Position numbers and translations under genes: made by a program. From the NCBI GenBank assembly GCA_020636645.1, contig JACJXO010000002.1, positions 1-64,000 on the forward strand: a stretch of 64,000 nt of DNA. The letters are read 5' to 3'. This document shows, in pieces, positions 41,870 through 50,871 of the stretch. The notes under the pieces are model-generated. The model was not told the DNA's origin, made no database searches, and worked only from the letters and a program-made list of their open reading frames with translations. This DNA is from Chitinophagales bacterium (lineage in GTDB: Bacteria > Bacteroidota > Bacteroidia > Chitinophagales > BACL12). The first letter of the stretch is position 1. Each line of letters opens with the position of its first letter.

Positions 41870-42004
41870 CAATGTCTTCAAAATGTATGTACTATTGCAG
41901 ACAGAAAGTTGTCTTACAGACTTTGATCTATCAGATGTTTGTTGTGCACATGTCAGTTTTATTTCATGTTTGATACCACATATCGTTAGTGCTTGCAAGA
42001 ATTT

Positions 42005-42012
42005 TATTTTTG
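42005..42012 (+). promoter_or_regulatory. Bacteroidota -7 box (TATTTTTG)
   Basis: An exact TAnnTTTG, 16 bases before the ATG at 42029 of the propeller-like T9SS protein gene. Confidence 0.55.
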
Positions 42013-42028
42013 CTCTAAATAAGCAGTT

Positions 42029-43381
42029 ATGCGATTTACGCCGGCACTCGTTGCTTTCACCTTGTTTGCAACACATACACACGCTCAGTGGACCACGCTC
42101 TGCAGCGGTACTTCAGATAACAACGGATTTATTGTGGACTTTGAGTATTTCCAGGACACCCTGTATGCCACCGGTCTGTTCACAAAGATATGTGGCGAAA
42201 CAGTCGGTCATGCAGCAAAGTGGGATGGCAGCAACTGGTATTCAGTAGATATTCCTCACGACGGACATGCGATGGAAGAAATTGACGGGGTGCTCCATTT
42301 TGCTACCTATCAGTTTGCGAACGACAGCAATTTTGTATGGCGTTACTATGGAGATTTTGTATCAGCCCTTGGTGAGGGCGTATTCAATGAAGGTGGAGGA
42401 ACGTCTTATACACCTAACCTGTATGATGTTATTGAATACGACGGACAGATTGTAGCCAGTGGAGATTTTAACCGGGTGGGTGATAAAGACATTAGTGGCA
42501 TCATGCGTTGGAACGGAACAGAATGGGATTCTCTGGGCGGCGGACTCAGCGGATACCTTCCGGGTGCACCACCTATCCTCTATCCGCATAAAATGCTGGT
42601 GGATGGCCCTGACCTCTGGGTGTGCGGAAACTTCTCTCATGCCGGAGGAGTGGAAGTAAACGGCATTGCAGGATGGAACGGTACCAACTGGTACAGTGCA
42701 GGTCCGGGCTTTGATCAGGCGGTATATGGCATTGCTGTGTATGATGGCAGTATGTGGGCAGGCGGACAGTTCACTACATCGGGTGCCAATGAGGTCGCCT
42801 CTATTGCCAGATGGAATGTAAGCCAGTGGCAAAGCCCCGGCTTCGGATTCGCCTCTGCAGATCCCTTTGATTTTACCTACGTGCACACCCTGAAAGTCAT
42901 TGATGATATGCTGTTCATGGCAGGGGGTTTTGATCAGGTCATTCTGGATGATGGCACCATCATCCCGTGTGGATCAGTGGTTGCCTGGGATGGCGACAGC
43001 CTCTACACATTTGATGGCGGAGTAACAGACAAGGATCTGGAGGCCATAGAAAAGATACCCGGTGGCTATCTGTTCGGAGGTGGACTCTACGGACAGGGCT
43101 ATGTAGCAGAATGGTTGCCGGTTGATACCTCAGTGGCCATTCATGAGATTCAGCAAGACATCAGGGTGTTTCCCAATCCTGCCACAGATGTTTTGTATAT
43201 CCGGGCAAGTGCAGGAACTCAGGCAAGTTACCGGATCACTGACCTGACAGGAAAGACCGTACTCTGCGGTTACTGGAACGGTCAGCCTGTAGATGTGCAC
43301 AATCTGACCTCCGGATACTATATGCTGGAACTGGCTGCCGACAGCGGAGAACTGCTGCACAGCAGACTCGTCGTGCAGTAA
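42029..43381 (+). CDS. T9SS type A secreted protein with beta-propeller-like repeats
   Basis: A 450-residue secreted protein: signal peptide (1-19, FATHTHAQ), a run of repeats centred on W-x-G-x-x-W (KWDGSNWYS, RWNGTEWDSLGGGL, GWNGTNWYSAGPGF, RWNVSQWQSPGFGF) separated by about 45-60 residues with VYDG- or EYDG-type strands between, and a type A T9SS tail (about 375-450, VFPNPATDVLYIRA). The repeat pattern resembles kelch or galactose-oxidase-like propellers seen in many Bacteroidota surface proteins. No catalytic residues are recognised and the role is unknown. Confidence 0.82.
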   Translation: MRFTPALVAFTLFATHTHAQWTTLCSGTSDNNGFIVDFEYFQDTLYATGLFTKICGETVGHAAKWDGSNWYSVDIPHDGHAMEEIDGVLHFATYQFANDSNFVWRYYGDFVSALGEGVFNEGGGTSYTPNLYDVIEYDGQIVASGDFNRVGDKDISGIMRWNGTEWDSLGGGLSGYLPGAPPILYPHKMLVDGPDLWVCGNFSHAGGVEVNGIAGWNGTNWYSAGPGFDQAVYGIAVYDGSMWAGGQFTTSGANEVASIARWNVSQWQSPGFGFASADPFDFTYVHTLKVIDDMLFMAGGFDQVILDDGTIIPCGSVVAWDGDSLYTFDGGVTDKDLEAIEKIPGGYLFGGGLYGQGYVAEWLPVDTSVAIHEIQQDIRVFPNPATDVLYIRASAGTQASYRITDLTGKTVLCGYWNGQPVDVHNLTSGYYMLELAADSGELLHSRLVVQ

Positions 43382-43394
43382 TCTACAATCCACG

Positions 43395-43402
43395 TATCTT
43401 TG
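43395..43402 (+). promoter_or_regulatory. Bacteroidota -7 box (TATCTTTG)
   Basis: An exact box 42 bases before the GTG start of the amidotransferase gene. The TTG at 43400, in frame with that gene, is part of this box and is not the start codon. Confidence 0.65.
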
Positions 43403-43444
43403 CCGAACCATTCTCTTTCAAAAGAGATTGTATCGGGTCCAGAC

Positions 43445-45337
43445 GTGAGTGATTTCATCCAACATGAGTGCGGCATAGCCATGATCAGGCTGCTGAAGCC
43501 GCTTGACTACTACCGCGAAAAGTACGGTACCACCCTCTACGGCCTCAACAAGCTATATCTCCTGATGGAGAAACAGCATAACCGCGGACAAGACGGTGCC
43601 GGTATCGCTACCATCAAACTGGACATGCCCATCGGGCAGAAGTACATCGATATCCGTAAGAGCACGAATACGAACGCCATCAAAGAGATCTTTGAAAAGG
43701 TGTACAAACCGTTGCAGGGGCTCGCAGATAACCCGGATATTTCTACCGACAAGATCAAGGAGAAAGGCCATTTCATGGGCGAAGTGATGATGGGTCACCT
43801 GCGCTATGGTACACATGGTAAGAACAATGTGTTCAGTGTGCACCCCTTCATCCGCGAGAACAACTGGATGACCCGCAACCTGGTCATCGCAGGTAACTTC
43901 AACATGGTGAATAACCGCGATCTGTTCCAGCAGCTGGTAGCATTGGGTCAGCACCCTAAGGAATTCACCGATACCATCACCGTGCTGGAAAAACTCGGGC
44001 ATTTCCTGGACCGTGAAGTACAGCAACTGTTCGATCAGTACAAACCCTATCACGAGAACCAGAAGATCAGTGAGCTGATCGCTTCTGAACTGAACGTGCA
44101 GAACGTACTTGCACGTGCTGCAAGAGATTTTGAAGGCGGATATGCCATCATGGGTATGCTGGGTCACGGCGATGCTTTTTTACTGCGTGATCCGAATGGC
44201 ATTCGTCCGGCTTATTATTATCATGACGATGAAGTAGTGGTAGCCGCCAGCGAACGTCCGGCCATCATGACGGCTTTCGATGTACCCTTCAGCCAGGTGA
44301 AAGAACTGACACCCGGACATGCACTGATCATCAAGAAGAAAGGCACGGTAAAGGAGCAGCTTTGTCGCCAGCCACTGGATAAAAAGTCCTGCAGTTTTGA
44401 GCGCATCTACTTTAGTCGTGGCGGCGATCAGGAGATCTACGAAGAGCGGAAGATGCTGGGAAGACTCATCGCTCCCAAGGTGCTGGAAGCCGTTCATTAT
44501 GACTACGACCATACCATCTTTTCATTCATTCCCAATACGGCAGAAGTAGCGTTTTACGGTATGATGAAAGGACTGGAAGACCACCTGAAGGAGATCAAGA
44601 AAAAGAAACTGCTGGAGCTGGAAGACAAGACGGATGCAACAGCCGTGGAAAGCATCCTGAGCATGCGCCCCAGGGTGGAGAAACTCGCCATCAAGGATGT
44701 GAAACTGCGCACCTTCATTACCAACGACGATGACCGAAGCAACATGGTGAGCCACGTGTATGACGTGACCTACGGACAGGTGGAAAGCCATGTGGATACC
44801 ATCGTACTCATTGACGATTCCATCGTTCGGGGTACCACACTGAAGCGCAGCATCATCGCCATACTCGATCGCCTCGAACCGAAAAAGATCGTCATCGTAT
44901 CCTCCGCACCGCAGATCCGCTATCCCGATTGCTATGGCATAGACATGAGCAAGATGGGTGATTTTGTCGCCTTCAAGGCGGCCATCGAACTGACACAGGA
45001 AAGAGGTAATGCCGCTCTGCTGGATGAGGTTTATAAAGAGTGCAGGGAGATGGAGCACTGGCCGTCAGAGAAAGTGCACAACGCCGTGCAGAAGGTCTAT
45101 GCGCAGTTCACCGATGAAGAGATCTCTGCCCAGGTAAGTAAGATCGTCAAGGCCCCGCATATCCGTGCTGAGGTACAGGTCATGTACCAGAGCGTGGATG
45201 ATCTGCATACCGCCTGTCCGCACAACCTCGGCGACTGGTACTTCACCGGCAACTATCCCACCCCCGGCGGCAACAAGGTGGCCAACAAAGCATTTGTCAA
45301 CTACATGGAAGGCAGAGACGAACGGGCTTATACCTGA
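43445..45337 (+). CDS. Amidophosphoribosyltransferase-like class II glutamine amidotransferase
   Basis: A 630-residue cytosolic protein of the Bacteroidota PurF-like group. The glutaminase half begins with SDFIQHECGIAMI, whose Cys (C9) is the expected nucleophile after a short propeptide, and has EKQHNRGQDGAG and GHLRYGTHG. The C-terminal half carries the phosphoribosyltransferase PRPP-binding motif VLIDDSIVRGTTLKRSI (about 452-468). The length exceeds the roughly 500 residues of classical PurF because of insertions in both halves, so it may be the first enzyme of purine synthesis or a paralogue. The GTG at 43445 is chosen because it gives the conserved SDxIxHECGIA start and the upstream TTG overlaps the promoter. 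Ends in TGATCA. Confidence 0.86.
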   Translation: MSDFIQHECGIAMIRLLKPLDYYREKYGTTLYGLNKLYLLMEKQHNRGQDGAGIATIKLDMPIGQKYIDIRKSTNTNAIKEIFEKVYKPLQGLADNPDISTDKIKEKGHFMGEVMMGHLRYGTHGKNNVFSVHPFIRENNWMTRNLVIAGNFNMVNNRDLFQQLVALGQHPKEFTDTITVLEKLGHFLDREVQQLFDQYKPYHENQKISELIASELNVQNVLARAARDFEGGYAIMGMLGHGDAFLLRDPNGIRPAYYYHDDEVVVAASERPAIMTAFDVPFSQVKELTPGHALIIKKKGTVKEQLCRQPLDKKSCSFERIYFSRGGDQEIYEERKMLGRLIAPKVLEAVHYDYDHTIFSFIPNTAEVAFYGMMKGLEDHLKEIKKKKLLELEDKTDATAVESILSMRPRVEKLAIKDVKLRTFITNDDDRSNMVSHVYDVTYGQVESHVDTIVLIDDSIVRGTTLKRSIIAILDRLEPKKIVIVSSAPQIRYPDCYGIDMSKMGDFVAFKAAIELTQERGNAALLDEVYKECREMEHWPSEKVHNAVQKVYAQFTDEEISAQVSKIVKAPHIRAEVQVMYQSVDDLHTACPHNLGDWYFTGNYPTPGGNKVANKAFVNYMEGRDERAYT

Positions 45338-45629
45338 TCAGAACTTCCCCAACAGTTTTCAAGCCATTATGGAATAGTGTACTTGCCTGCTGCAGGTGGG
45401 AAAGGAACTTTGCAAATGATCAACGGTGCATTAGGAAAGCCACAGAGTCCCCTTCGGGTGACACTGTGGGGACTGAATGACAGGTAAGACAGAGACGAGC
45501 GGGCTTTTGTCTGATCTTGTGTTTATTATAGATGGCGACTTCCGTCATCTTTCTCCTCCTTTCCTTTCCCCTACCTTTGCTGATACTGACCTGCTTTGTA
45601 ATTTGCAGGACTGTAGAAAGATTCTGTGC
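45338..45629. other. 292-base intergenic region before korA
   Basis: No gene. It holds an imperfect 13-bp hairpin CCACAGAGTCCCC/GGTGACACTGTGG with a TTCG loop (45440-45469) and the promoter box. The CCACAGAG word also begins the hairpin at 24617. Confidence 0.55.
45572..45579 (+). promoter_or_regulatory. Bacteroidota -7 box (TACCTTTG) for korAB
   Basis: An exact TAnnTTTG, 50 bases before the ATG at 45630, supporting that ATG over the in-frame ATG at 45477, which lies upstream of the box. Confidence 0.55.
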
Positions 45630-47468
45630 ATGGAACTCAAGACGCTTGACCGTGTGGTCATCAAATTTGCCGGCGACAGTGGCGACGGTATGCAGCTGAC
45701 CGGTGGACAATTCACCAACAATACCGCCCTCCTGGGTGCAGACCTCCAGACCTTCCCGGATTTTCCGGCTGAGATCCGGGCGCCCGCAGGTACCCTGGCC
45801 GGTGTATCGGGCTTTCAGCTTCACTTTGGCAGCAACAAGATCTATACCCCGGGCGATCAGTGCGATGTGCTTGTGGCCATGAACGCTGCTGCCCTCAAGG
45901 TGAACATCAAAAACCTGAAGCCCGGTGCCATCGTCATCGTCAACACCGATGGCTTTGACAGCAAGAACCTGCGCCTGGCACACTATGACGAGAGTCCGCT
46001 GGACGATCATTCGCTGGACGGTTATCAGCTCATCCGCATAGACGTGACCCGCATGACACGGGAGGCACTGGCGGATATAGAACTCAGCACCAAGGAAAAG
46101 GACCGCTGCAAGAACATGTTCGTACTCGGTTTCCTGTTCTACATGTACAACCGGAAACCGGATTCTACGGTACGCTTCCTGGAATCGAAATTCAAGAACA
46201 AGCCGGAGGTATTAGAGGCCAATATCAAGGCCCTGCAAACAGGCATCAACTTCGCTGATACCACAGAGATATTCACAAGCCGTTATTCGGTCAATGCCGC
46301 CGATCTGGAACCCGGCACCTACCGCAGCATCATGGGTAATGAAGCGGCTGCGATGGGCTTCATCGCTGCCAGTCAGCAATCCGGCCTGCCTTTGTTCCTG
46401 GGATCCTATCCAATCACTCCGGCATCTGACATCCTCCACTACCTGAGCAAGCATAAGAACTTCGGCGTACGCACCTTCCAGGCGGAAGATGAGATCGCTG
46501 CTATATGTGCTTCTATTGGCGCATCCTTTGGCGGACAACTGGCACTCACCACAACCTCCGGTCCGGGGGTAGCGCTGAAAGCAGAGGCTATGGGTCTGGC
46601 GGTCATGCTGGAGATGCCACTGGTCATCTGTAACATTCAGCGTGCCGGCCCCAGTACCGGTCTGCCAACCAAAACAGAACAGGCCGATCTGCTCCAGGCA
46701 TTATACGGCCGCAACGGCGAATGCCCCATGCCGGTCATTGCAGCCCGTACCCCGAGTGATGCCTTCATGGCAGCATTTGAAGCCTGCCGCATCGCCATTC
46801 AGCATATGACCCCGGTCATGTTCCTGAGCGACGGCTACATTGCCAACGGTGCGGAGCCCTGGAAATTCCCGCAGGCAGAAGACCTGCCGGAGATACCTGT
46901 AACATTCGCACCGGCCATTGAAGAAGGAGAGACCTTCCTGCCATACGAACGCAATGAAGACCTGGTAAGACCCTGGGCGATACCCGGAACAAAGGGACTG
47001 GAGCACCGCATCGGCGGACTGGAAAAACAGGACGTAACAGGCAACATCAGCTACGACCCCGACAACCATGAACACATGGTGAAAACACGGGAAGAAAAAG
47101 TGGAACGCATCGCAGATCATATTCCACTCCAACAGATACATGCCGGACCTTCCAAAGGAAAGGTGCTGGTGATTGGCTGGGGTTCTACCTACGGTGCAAT
47201 ACAGGGTGCGGTTACCAGACTTGTGAACGATGGTCATGCCGTGGCCCATGCCCACCTTCGCTACATCAAACCCTTCCCGAAGAACCTGGAAGAACTGATG
47301 CGCAGCTTCGATCATGTGCTGGTGCCTGAGATCAACAATGGTCAGCTGGTCAAAGTGATCCGCGACCGTTTCCTCATTCCGGCCATTCCTTTCAACAAGA
47401 TCAAAGGAGTGCCTATTACCAGTGCAGAACTGCAGGCAGCCATCATGGATATTATTAATGGTAATTGA
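45630..47468 (+). CDS. korA: 2-oxoacid:ferredoxin oxidoreductase, fused gamma-alpha subunit
   Basis: A 612-residue cytosolic subunit of a 2-oxoacid (probably 2-oxoglutarate) ferredoxin oxidoreductase, which makes acyl-CoA, CO2 and reduced ferredoxin. The N-terminal gamma domain (about 1-190) starts VVIKFAGDSGDGMQLTGG, and the alpha domain (about 220-612) carries GNEAAAMGFIAA, LGSYPITPASDILHYLSKH, and TTTSGPGVALKAE, typical of KorA. The beta subunit gene follows after 21 bases. This two-gene layout is common in aerobic Bacteroidota. The 2-oxoglutarate preference is inferred from family resemblance. Confidence 0.92.
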   Translation: MELKTLDRVVIKFAGDSGDGMQLTGGQFTNNTALLGADLQTFPDFPAEIRAPAGTLAGVSGFQLHFGSNKIYTPGDQCDVLVAMNAAALKVNIKNLKPGAIVIVNTDGFDSKNLRLAHYDESPLDDHSLDGYQLIRIDVTRMTREALADIELSTKEKDRCKNMFVLGFLFYMYNRKPDSTVRFLESKFKNKPEVLEANIKALQTGINFADTTEIFTSRYSVNAADLEPGTYRSIMGNEAAAMGFIAASQQSGLPLFLGSYPITPASDILHYLSKHKNFGVRTFQAEDEIAAICASIGASFGGQLALTTTSGPGVALKAEAMGLAVMLEMPLVICNIQRAGPSTGLPTKTEQADLLQALYGRNGECPMPVIAARTPSDAFMAAFEACRIAIQHMTPVMFLSDGYIANGAEPWKFPQAEDLPEIPVTFAPAIEEGETFLPYERNEDLVRPWAIPGTKGLEHRIGGLEKQDVTGNISYDPDNHEHMVKTREEKVERIADHIPLQQIHAGPSKGKVLVIGWGSTYGAIQGAVTRLVNDGHAVAHAHLRYIKPFPKNLEELMRSFDHVLVPEINNGQLVKVIRDRFLIPAIPFNKIKGVPITSAELQAAIMDIINGN

Positions 47469-47489
47469 TATACTACGAATCAGGATATT

Positions 47490-48512
47490 ATGAGTGATAC
47501 AGGCACACTTACAGCCAAGGATTTTCAGACCGATCAGGAGGTACGCTGGTGCCCCGGGTGCGGCGATTATTCCATCCTCAAGCAGGTACATACCGTGTTG
47601 CCTCAGCTGGGTATTCCGCGGGAAGACATCGTGGTCATCTCCGGCATTGGCTGCAGCTCCAGGTTTCCCTACTATACGAACACCTTTGGTATGCACAGCA
47701 TCCACGGCAGGGCCACGGCCATCGCCAGCGGACTGAAGGCATCCCGTCCGGAGCTCAGCGTCTGGATCGTGACAGGTGATGGGGATGGTTTATCCATCGG
47801 CGGCAACCACATGATCCACATCCTGCGCAGGAACTTTGACGTGAACATCCTGCTGTTCAACAATGAGATCTATGGCTTGACGAAGGGACAGTATTCACCA
47901 ACATCCCCAGTGGGAAAAGTGGCCAAGTCCACACCCATGGGTTCGATCGATCACCCCTTCAATCCCGCAGCACTGGCTTTAGGAGCCGATGCTACTTTCG
48001 TGGCCAGAAGTATGGACCGGGATCCGCAGCACCTGCAGAGCATGTTGTTGCGTGCCAACCAGCACCACGGTGCTTCCTTCCTCGAGATCTACCAGAACTG
48101 CAACATCTTCAATGATGGAGCCTTTGAGGTCTTCACTGAAAAGGCAAGCAAGAAAAGCAACGGTCTGTTCGTGGAACACGGCAAGCCGCTGCTGTTTGGC
48201 GATAATGAAGAATACGGTATCAAGCTGGATGGCTTTACGCCGGTCATCGTCAACCTGAACGAAGGACACAGCAAAGACGATTGCTGGATCCACGACGAAA
48301 GTGATATCTACAAGGCACAGATACTCGTACGCATCTTTGATGACCCCAGGGTGGAAGGGCACCTGCCCAGGCCATTCGGTGTGTTCTACAATACGGAGCG
48401 TCCTACCTATGAAGCCATGATGGCTGATCAGTTGCAGGCAGCAATAGACAAGAAGGGCAAAGGCGATCTGAATGCATTGCTAAGGGGCGCAGAAACCTGG
48501 GAGATCATTTAG
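47490..48512 (+). CDS. korB: 2-oxoacid:ferredoxin oxidoreductase, beta subunit
   Basis: A 340-residue thiamine-diphosphate-binding subunit partner of KorA. Near the N terminus, RWCPGCGDYSILK contains the paired Cys (C21, C24) that help ligate an Fe-S cluster. The thiamine-diphosphate motif is GDGDGLSIGGNH (about 91-102) followed by NNEIYGLTKGQYSPTS. It is co-transcribed with korA, 21 bases downstream. A third cluster-binding Cys (SGIGCSSR) is also present as in other KorB proteins. Confidence 0.93.
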   Translation: MSDTGTLTAKDFQTDQEVRWCPGCGDYSILKQVHTVLPQLGIPREDIVVISGIGCSSRFPYYTNTFGMHSIHGRATAIASGLKASRPELSVWIVTGDGDGLSIGGNHMIHILRRNFDVNILLFNNEIYGLTKGQYSPTSPVGKVAKSTPMGSIDHPFNPAALALGADATFVARSMDRDPQHLQSMLLRANQHHGASFLEIYQNCNIFNDGAFEVFTEKASKKSNGLFVEHGKPLLFGDNEEYGIKLDGFTPVIVNLNEGHSKDDCWIHDESDIYKAQILVRIFDDPRVEGHLPRPFGVFYNTERPTYEAMMADQLQAAIDKKGKGDLNALLRGAETWEII

Positions 48513-48715
48513 AAGCTGGCGGAACACACTCGCCTGCGGCCTGTGGCAGGATAGAACTGATTTGACTGATCAGGTAGCAGTAAGCTGATAGCCGGCAGTA
48601 GAACAGGACAAAGCGCATTGAATCCGCTGCGTTCAATGATTCGTCCTGCATACAGGAATGAACCCATCCCTTTCCTGAGATCATATCCAATAACCAGCTA
48701 CCAACAACTAATAAC

Positions 48716-50521
48716 TTATCTCTTTATCAGCTTGCGGTAGTCTGCCACCATCTGTAAGAAGTCAGCACGATAGCCGGCTTTGTCCTGACCAACAGCATTT
48801 CCAGCCAATGTTTGTACCTGATCAAGGTTCGCATTGGAACGATACGGAGATTCCCGCAACAACAAACCGAATTCAGCCACAGCAGCACTGAAACGGAAGG
48901 TCTCTGATGCCTGTTCAAAGTTGCCGGATGCAAATGGTAAGGGACTGATGATCTCTCTGGGTTTGCTGTTAGTGCCATCGGCGGGAGTACGATAACGTAT
49001 GGTGAATTTTCCCATGTTTCCGTCGTTGTTCAGGAGTTCATCGGCAGGAATGAGTTCATATAATGCAGTAACGGTTTGGCCCATGCCCATCTCACCGGCA
49101 TCGGTTTTCCGTTTATCAAATTCCTTATCGGTCAGCGCACGATTCTCATATCCGATGAGTCGCCAGGCTTTCACATAGCGCTCATCAAAGGTGGCCTCCA
49201 GTTTCACATCACGTGCAACAGTTACCAGCGTGCCGCCCATTTCTTCCACCAGCAGTTTGCGTGCTTCTTCTATCTGGTCTATGTAGCCATAATTACCGTT
49301 GCCATTATCGGCCAGCAATTCCAGTCTGCCATCCTGCAGGTTGTCCATCCCGAAACCGAGCACGGTCAGGTAAACTCCGTTCTTCCGTTGAGAACGCACT
49401 AGTTGAAGCAGTGCATCATCGCTGGTGGGTCCTACATTGAAGTCGCCATCGGAACAAAGAATGATCCTGTTATTTCCGTTGCGAATGAAATGCTTTCCGG
49501 CAATATCATAGGCTTTTTCCAGCCCCGGAGCACCGGCGGTAGAACCATCGGCATACATGCCTGCCAATGCCCGCAGAATGGCTTCCTTGTCGCTTCCGGG
49601 AAGGTCTTCCGCCACCACCTCCACCGTTTCCCGATAGGTCACGATGCTCACTCTGTCTTGCGGACGAAGCTGTCTGACCAGGGTACGCATGCTTGATTTA
49701 GCAAGGGGCAGTTTATCGCTGGTAGCCATGCTGCCACTTACATCCATCAGAAACACGAGATGTGAAGGAGGCAGGTCATCCTGGAAGACTTCTCTGGTTT
49801 GCAGACCGATATGCAGCAGCAGATGATCCTGGTTCCAGGGGCAAGCTGCAGATTCCGTATAAACAGAGATATCAGATCCATCCGGTTTCGGGTATTCATA
49901 GTCGAAATAATTGAGCATTTCTTCTATACGAACTGCTCCCTGTGGCGGAATGACCCGGTGCATGATCATCCGCCTGACAATGGTATAGAAAGCATTGTCC
50001 ACATCAGCCGAGAAAGTGGAGTTGGCTTTTTCTTTTGTGAGTACAAAATCCTGTTCGGGTATGAAGGGATAGTACTGTCCTTTGAATTCTTCTTTGACTT
50101 CATCGCTTTTCTTCTCCACCGGCAACACAATGGCCAGGGCAATGGGATTGGTAACAGGATCGGGTCTGATGCTGAGATCCTGTGCAATGATGTCTTTATC
50201 TCCGATGGTCACGTTCAAAGTAGTGATCATGCCGGCCTGTATCTCTACCCCGGTAACGGTCCTGTTCTCCAGTTGTCTTCCTTTTACCGCGAAGGCTACA
50301 TCGAAGGTGTTCGGATACAGCTTTTCATACATATAATTGCCGTTGGCGCTGGTACCCTGGGCAGACAACAGCTGGCCGTCCTGCATGATGATGACATTGA
50401 CATTGGGTAGCGGTAAGCCGGTAGTGGCATCGGTCACTTTACCCTGTAAGGTGCCTACATTGGTCTGAGCGAAGGAAACGGCACTCAGAAAAAGAGCACC
50501 GGCAAGTAATTGTGTGCGCAT
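48716..50521 (-). CDS. Exported von Willebrand factor A protein (YfbK type)
   Basis: A 601-residue exported protein: signal peptide (about 1-19, SAVSFAQ), a carboxypeptidase-regulatory-like domain (about 22-108, LQGKVTDATTGLPLPNVNV), a conserved YfbK N-terminal region (about 165-240), a vWA domain (about 255-425) with intact MIDAS DVSGS (D260, S262, S264), and the C-terminal DUF3520-type region (about 430-600). vWA domains bind metal and mediate protein contacts. The function of YfbK proteins is not established. Upstream is a perfect 15-bp palindrome, and the 48513-48715 gap to the convergent korB has only an imperfect GGAC-to-GTCC hairpin. Confidence 0.88.
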   Translation of the reverse strand: MRTQLLAGALFLSAVSFAQTNVGTLQGKVTDATTGLPLPNVNVIIMQDGQLLSAQGTSANGNYMYEKLYPNTFDVAFAVKGRQLENRTVTGVEIQAGMITTLNVTIGDKDIIAQDLSIRPDPVTNPIALAIVLPVEKKSDEVKEEFKGQYYPFIPEQDFVLTKEKANSTFSADVDNAFYTIVRRMIMHRVIPPQGAVRIEEMLNYFDYEYPKPDGSDISVYTESAACPWNQDHLLLHIGLQTREVFQDDLPPSHLVFLMDVSGSMATSDKLPLAKSSMRTLVRQLRPQDRVSIVTYRETVEVVAEDLPGSDKEAILRALAGMYADGSTAGAPGLEKAYDIAGKHFIRNGNNRIILCSDGDFNVGPTSDDALLQLVRSQRKNGVYLTVLGFGMDNLQDGRLELLADNGNGNYGYIDQIEEARKLLVEEMGGTLVTVARDVKLEATFDERYVKAWRLIGYENRALTDKEFDKRKTDAGEMGMGQTVTALYELIPADELLNNDGNMGKFTIRYRTPADGTNSKPREIISPLPFASGNFEQASETFRFSAAVAEFGLLLRESPYRSNANLDQVQTLAGNAVGQDKAGYRADFLQMVADYRKLIKR

Positions 50522-50594
50522 GGTGTGGTTGTTGGGAAAGTTTATAACAGATGCATACGGGGAGATATTGTATAAGTGGCAGTGCTTCTGCTCC

Positions 50595-50626
50595 CATAGG
50601 TGCGGGTTTTAACCCGCACCTATGGA
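50595..50626. repeat. Perfect 15-bp palindromic hairpin
   Basis: CCATAGGTGCGGGTT and its exact reverse complement are separated by two T. The run after it is AAGAAAAAATAAT on the plus strand and GAGCAG on the minus strand, so it lacks a T tract on either side and is not a normal terminator. It looks like a REP-type palindrome. Confidence 0.8.
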
Positions 50627-50674
50627 AGAAAAAATAATCACGAGGTGCAGGCATACAGATGTTTGAGAGTGTGG

Positions 50675-50761
50675 GGTGAACCCTGCAACAGGCGGGAGAG
50701 AATGGTGAGCAGTTAGTAATTCAATAATGCGCATTTCTCACTACTCACTCGTTGCCGCAGG
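50675..50761. repeat. Dispersed hairpin repeat, copy 4 (inverted pair)
   Basis: Left unit: GGTGAA, CCCTGC/GGCGGG imperfect hairpin, then AGAGAATGGTGAG. Right unit on the minus strand: CCTGCGGCAAC then GAGTGAGTAGTGAG (50737-50761). Flanks agree with copies 1-3. Confidence 0.7.
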
Positions 50762-50871
50762 AAAGGTGGACTTCTCTCTTGTACGTCATCAAAGCGCTTG
50801 TGTAAAAAGTTACCATTCGTTAATGTTTATGGATTTCCGATTGGGAATTTATCCATTATAAAAAAACACAC

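Larger units (their letters stand above)
50522..50871. other. 350-base divergent intergenic region with two repeat elements
   Basis: No gene. It separates the vWA gene (-) and a lipoprotein gene (+) and contains a perfect palindrome at 50595-50626, dispersed hairpin repeat copy 4 at 50675-50761, and an AT-rich last 60 bases where the lipoprotein promoter should be; no exact TAnnTTTG is seen there. Confidence 0.6.

Noticed and set aside
43400..43444. TTG start for the amidophosphoribosyltransferase-like gene
   Set aside because: The codon lies inside TATCTTTG, and the GTG at 43445 restores the conserved SDFIQHECGIA beginning.
45477..45629. N-terminal extension of korA from an upstream ATG
   Set aside because: It lies upstream of the promoter box, has no family resemblance, and the conserved start is at 45630.
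45338..45629. Possible tRNA or small RNA gene in the gap before korA
   Set aside because: No cloverleaf, T-loop GTTCRA box or CCA end was found; only a simple hairpin is present.
46701..47705. 334-codon minus-strand open frame across korA and korB
   Set aside because: It runs antisense to two well-supported genes and shows no recognisable domain.
48610..48650. Imperfect GGAC...GTCC hairpin between korB and the vWA gene as terminator or small RNA
   Set aside because: The stem is interrupted and lacks a T run; evidence is too weak for a feature.
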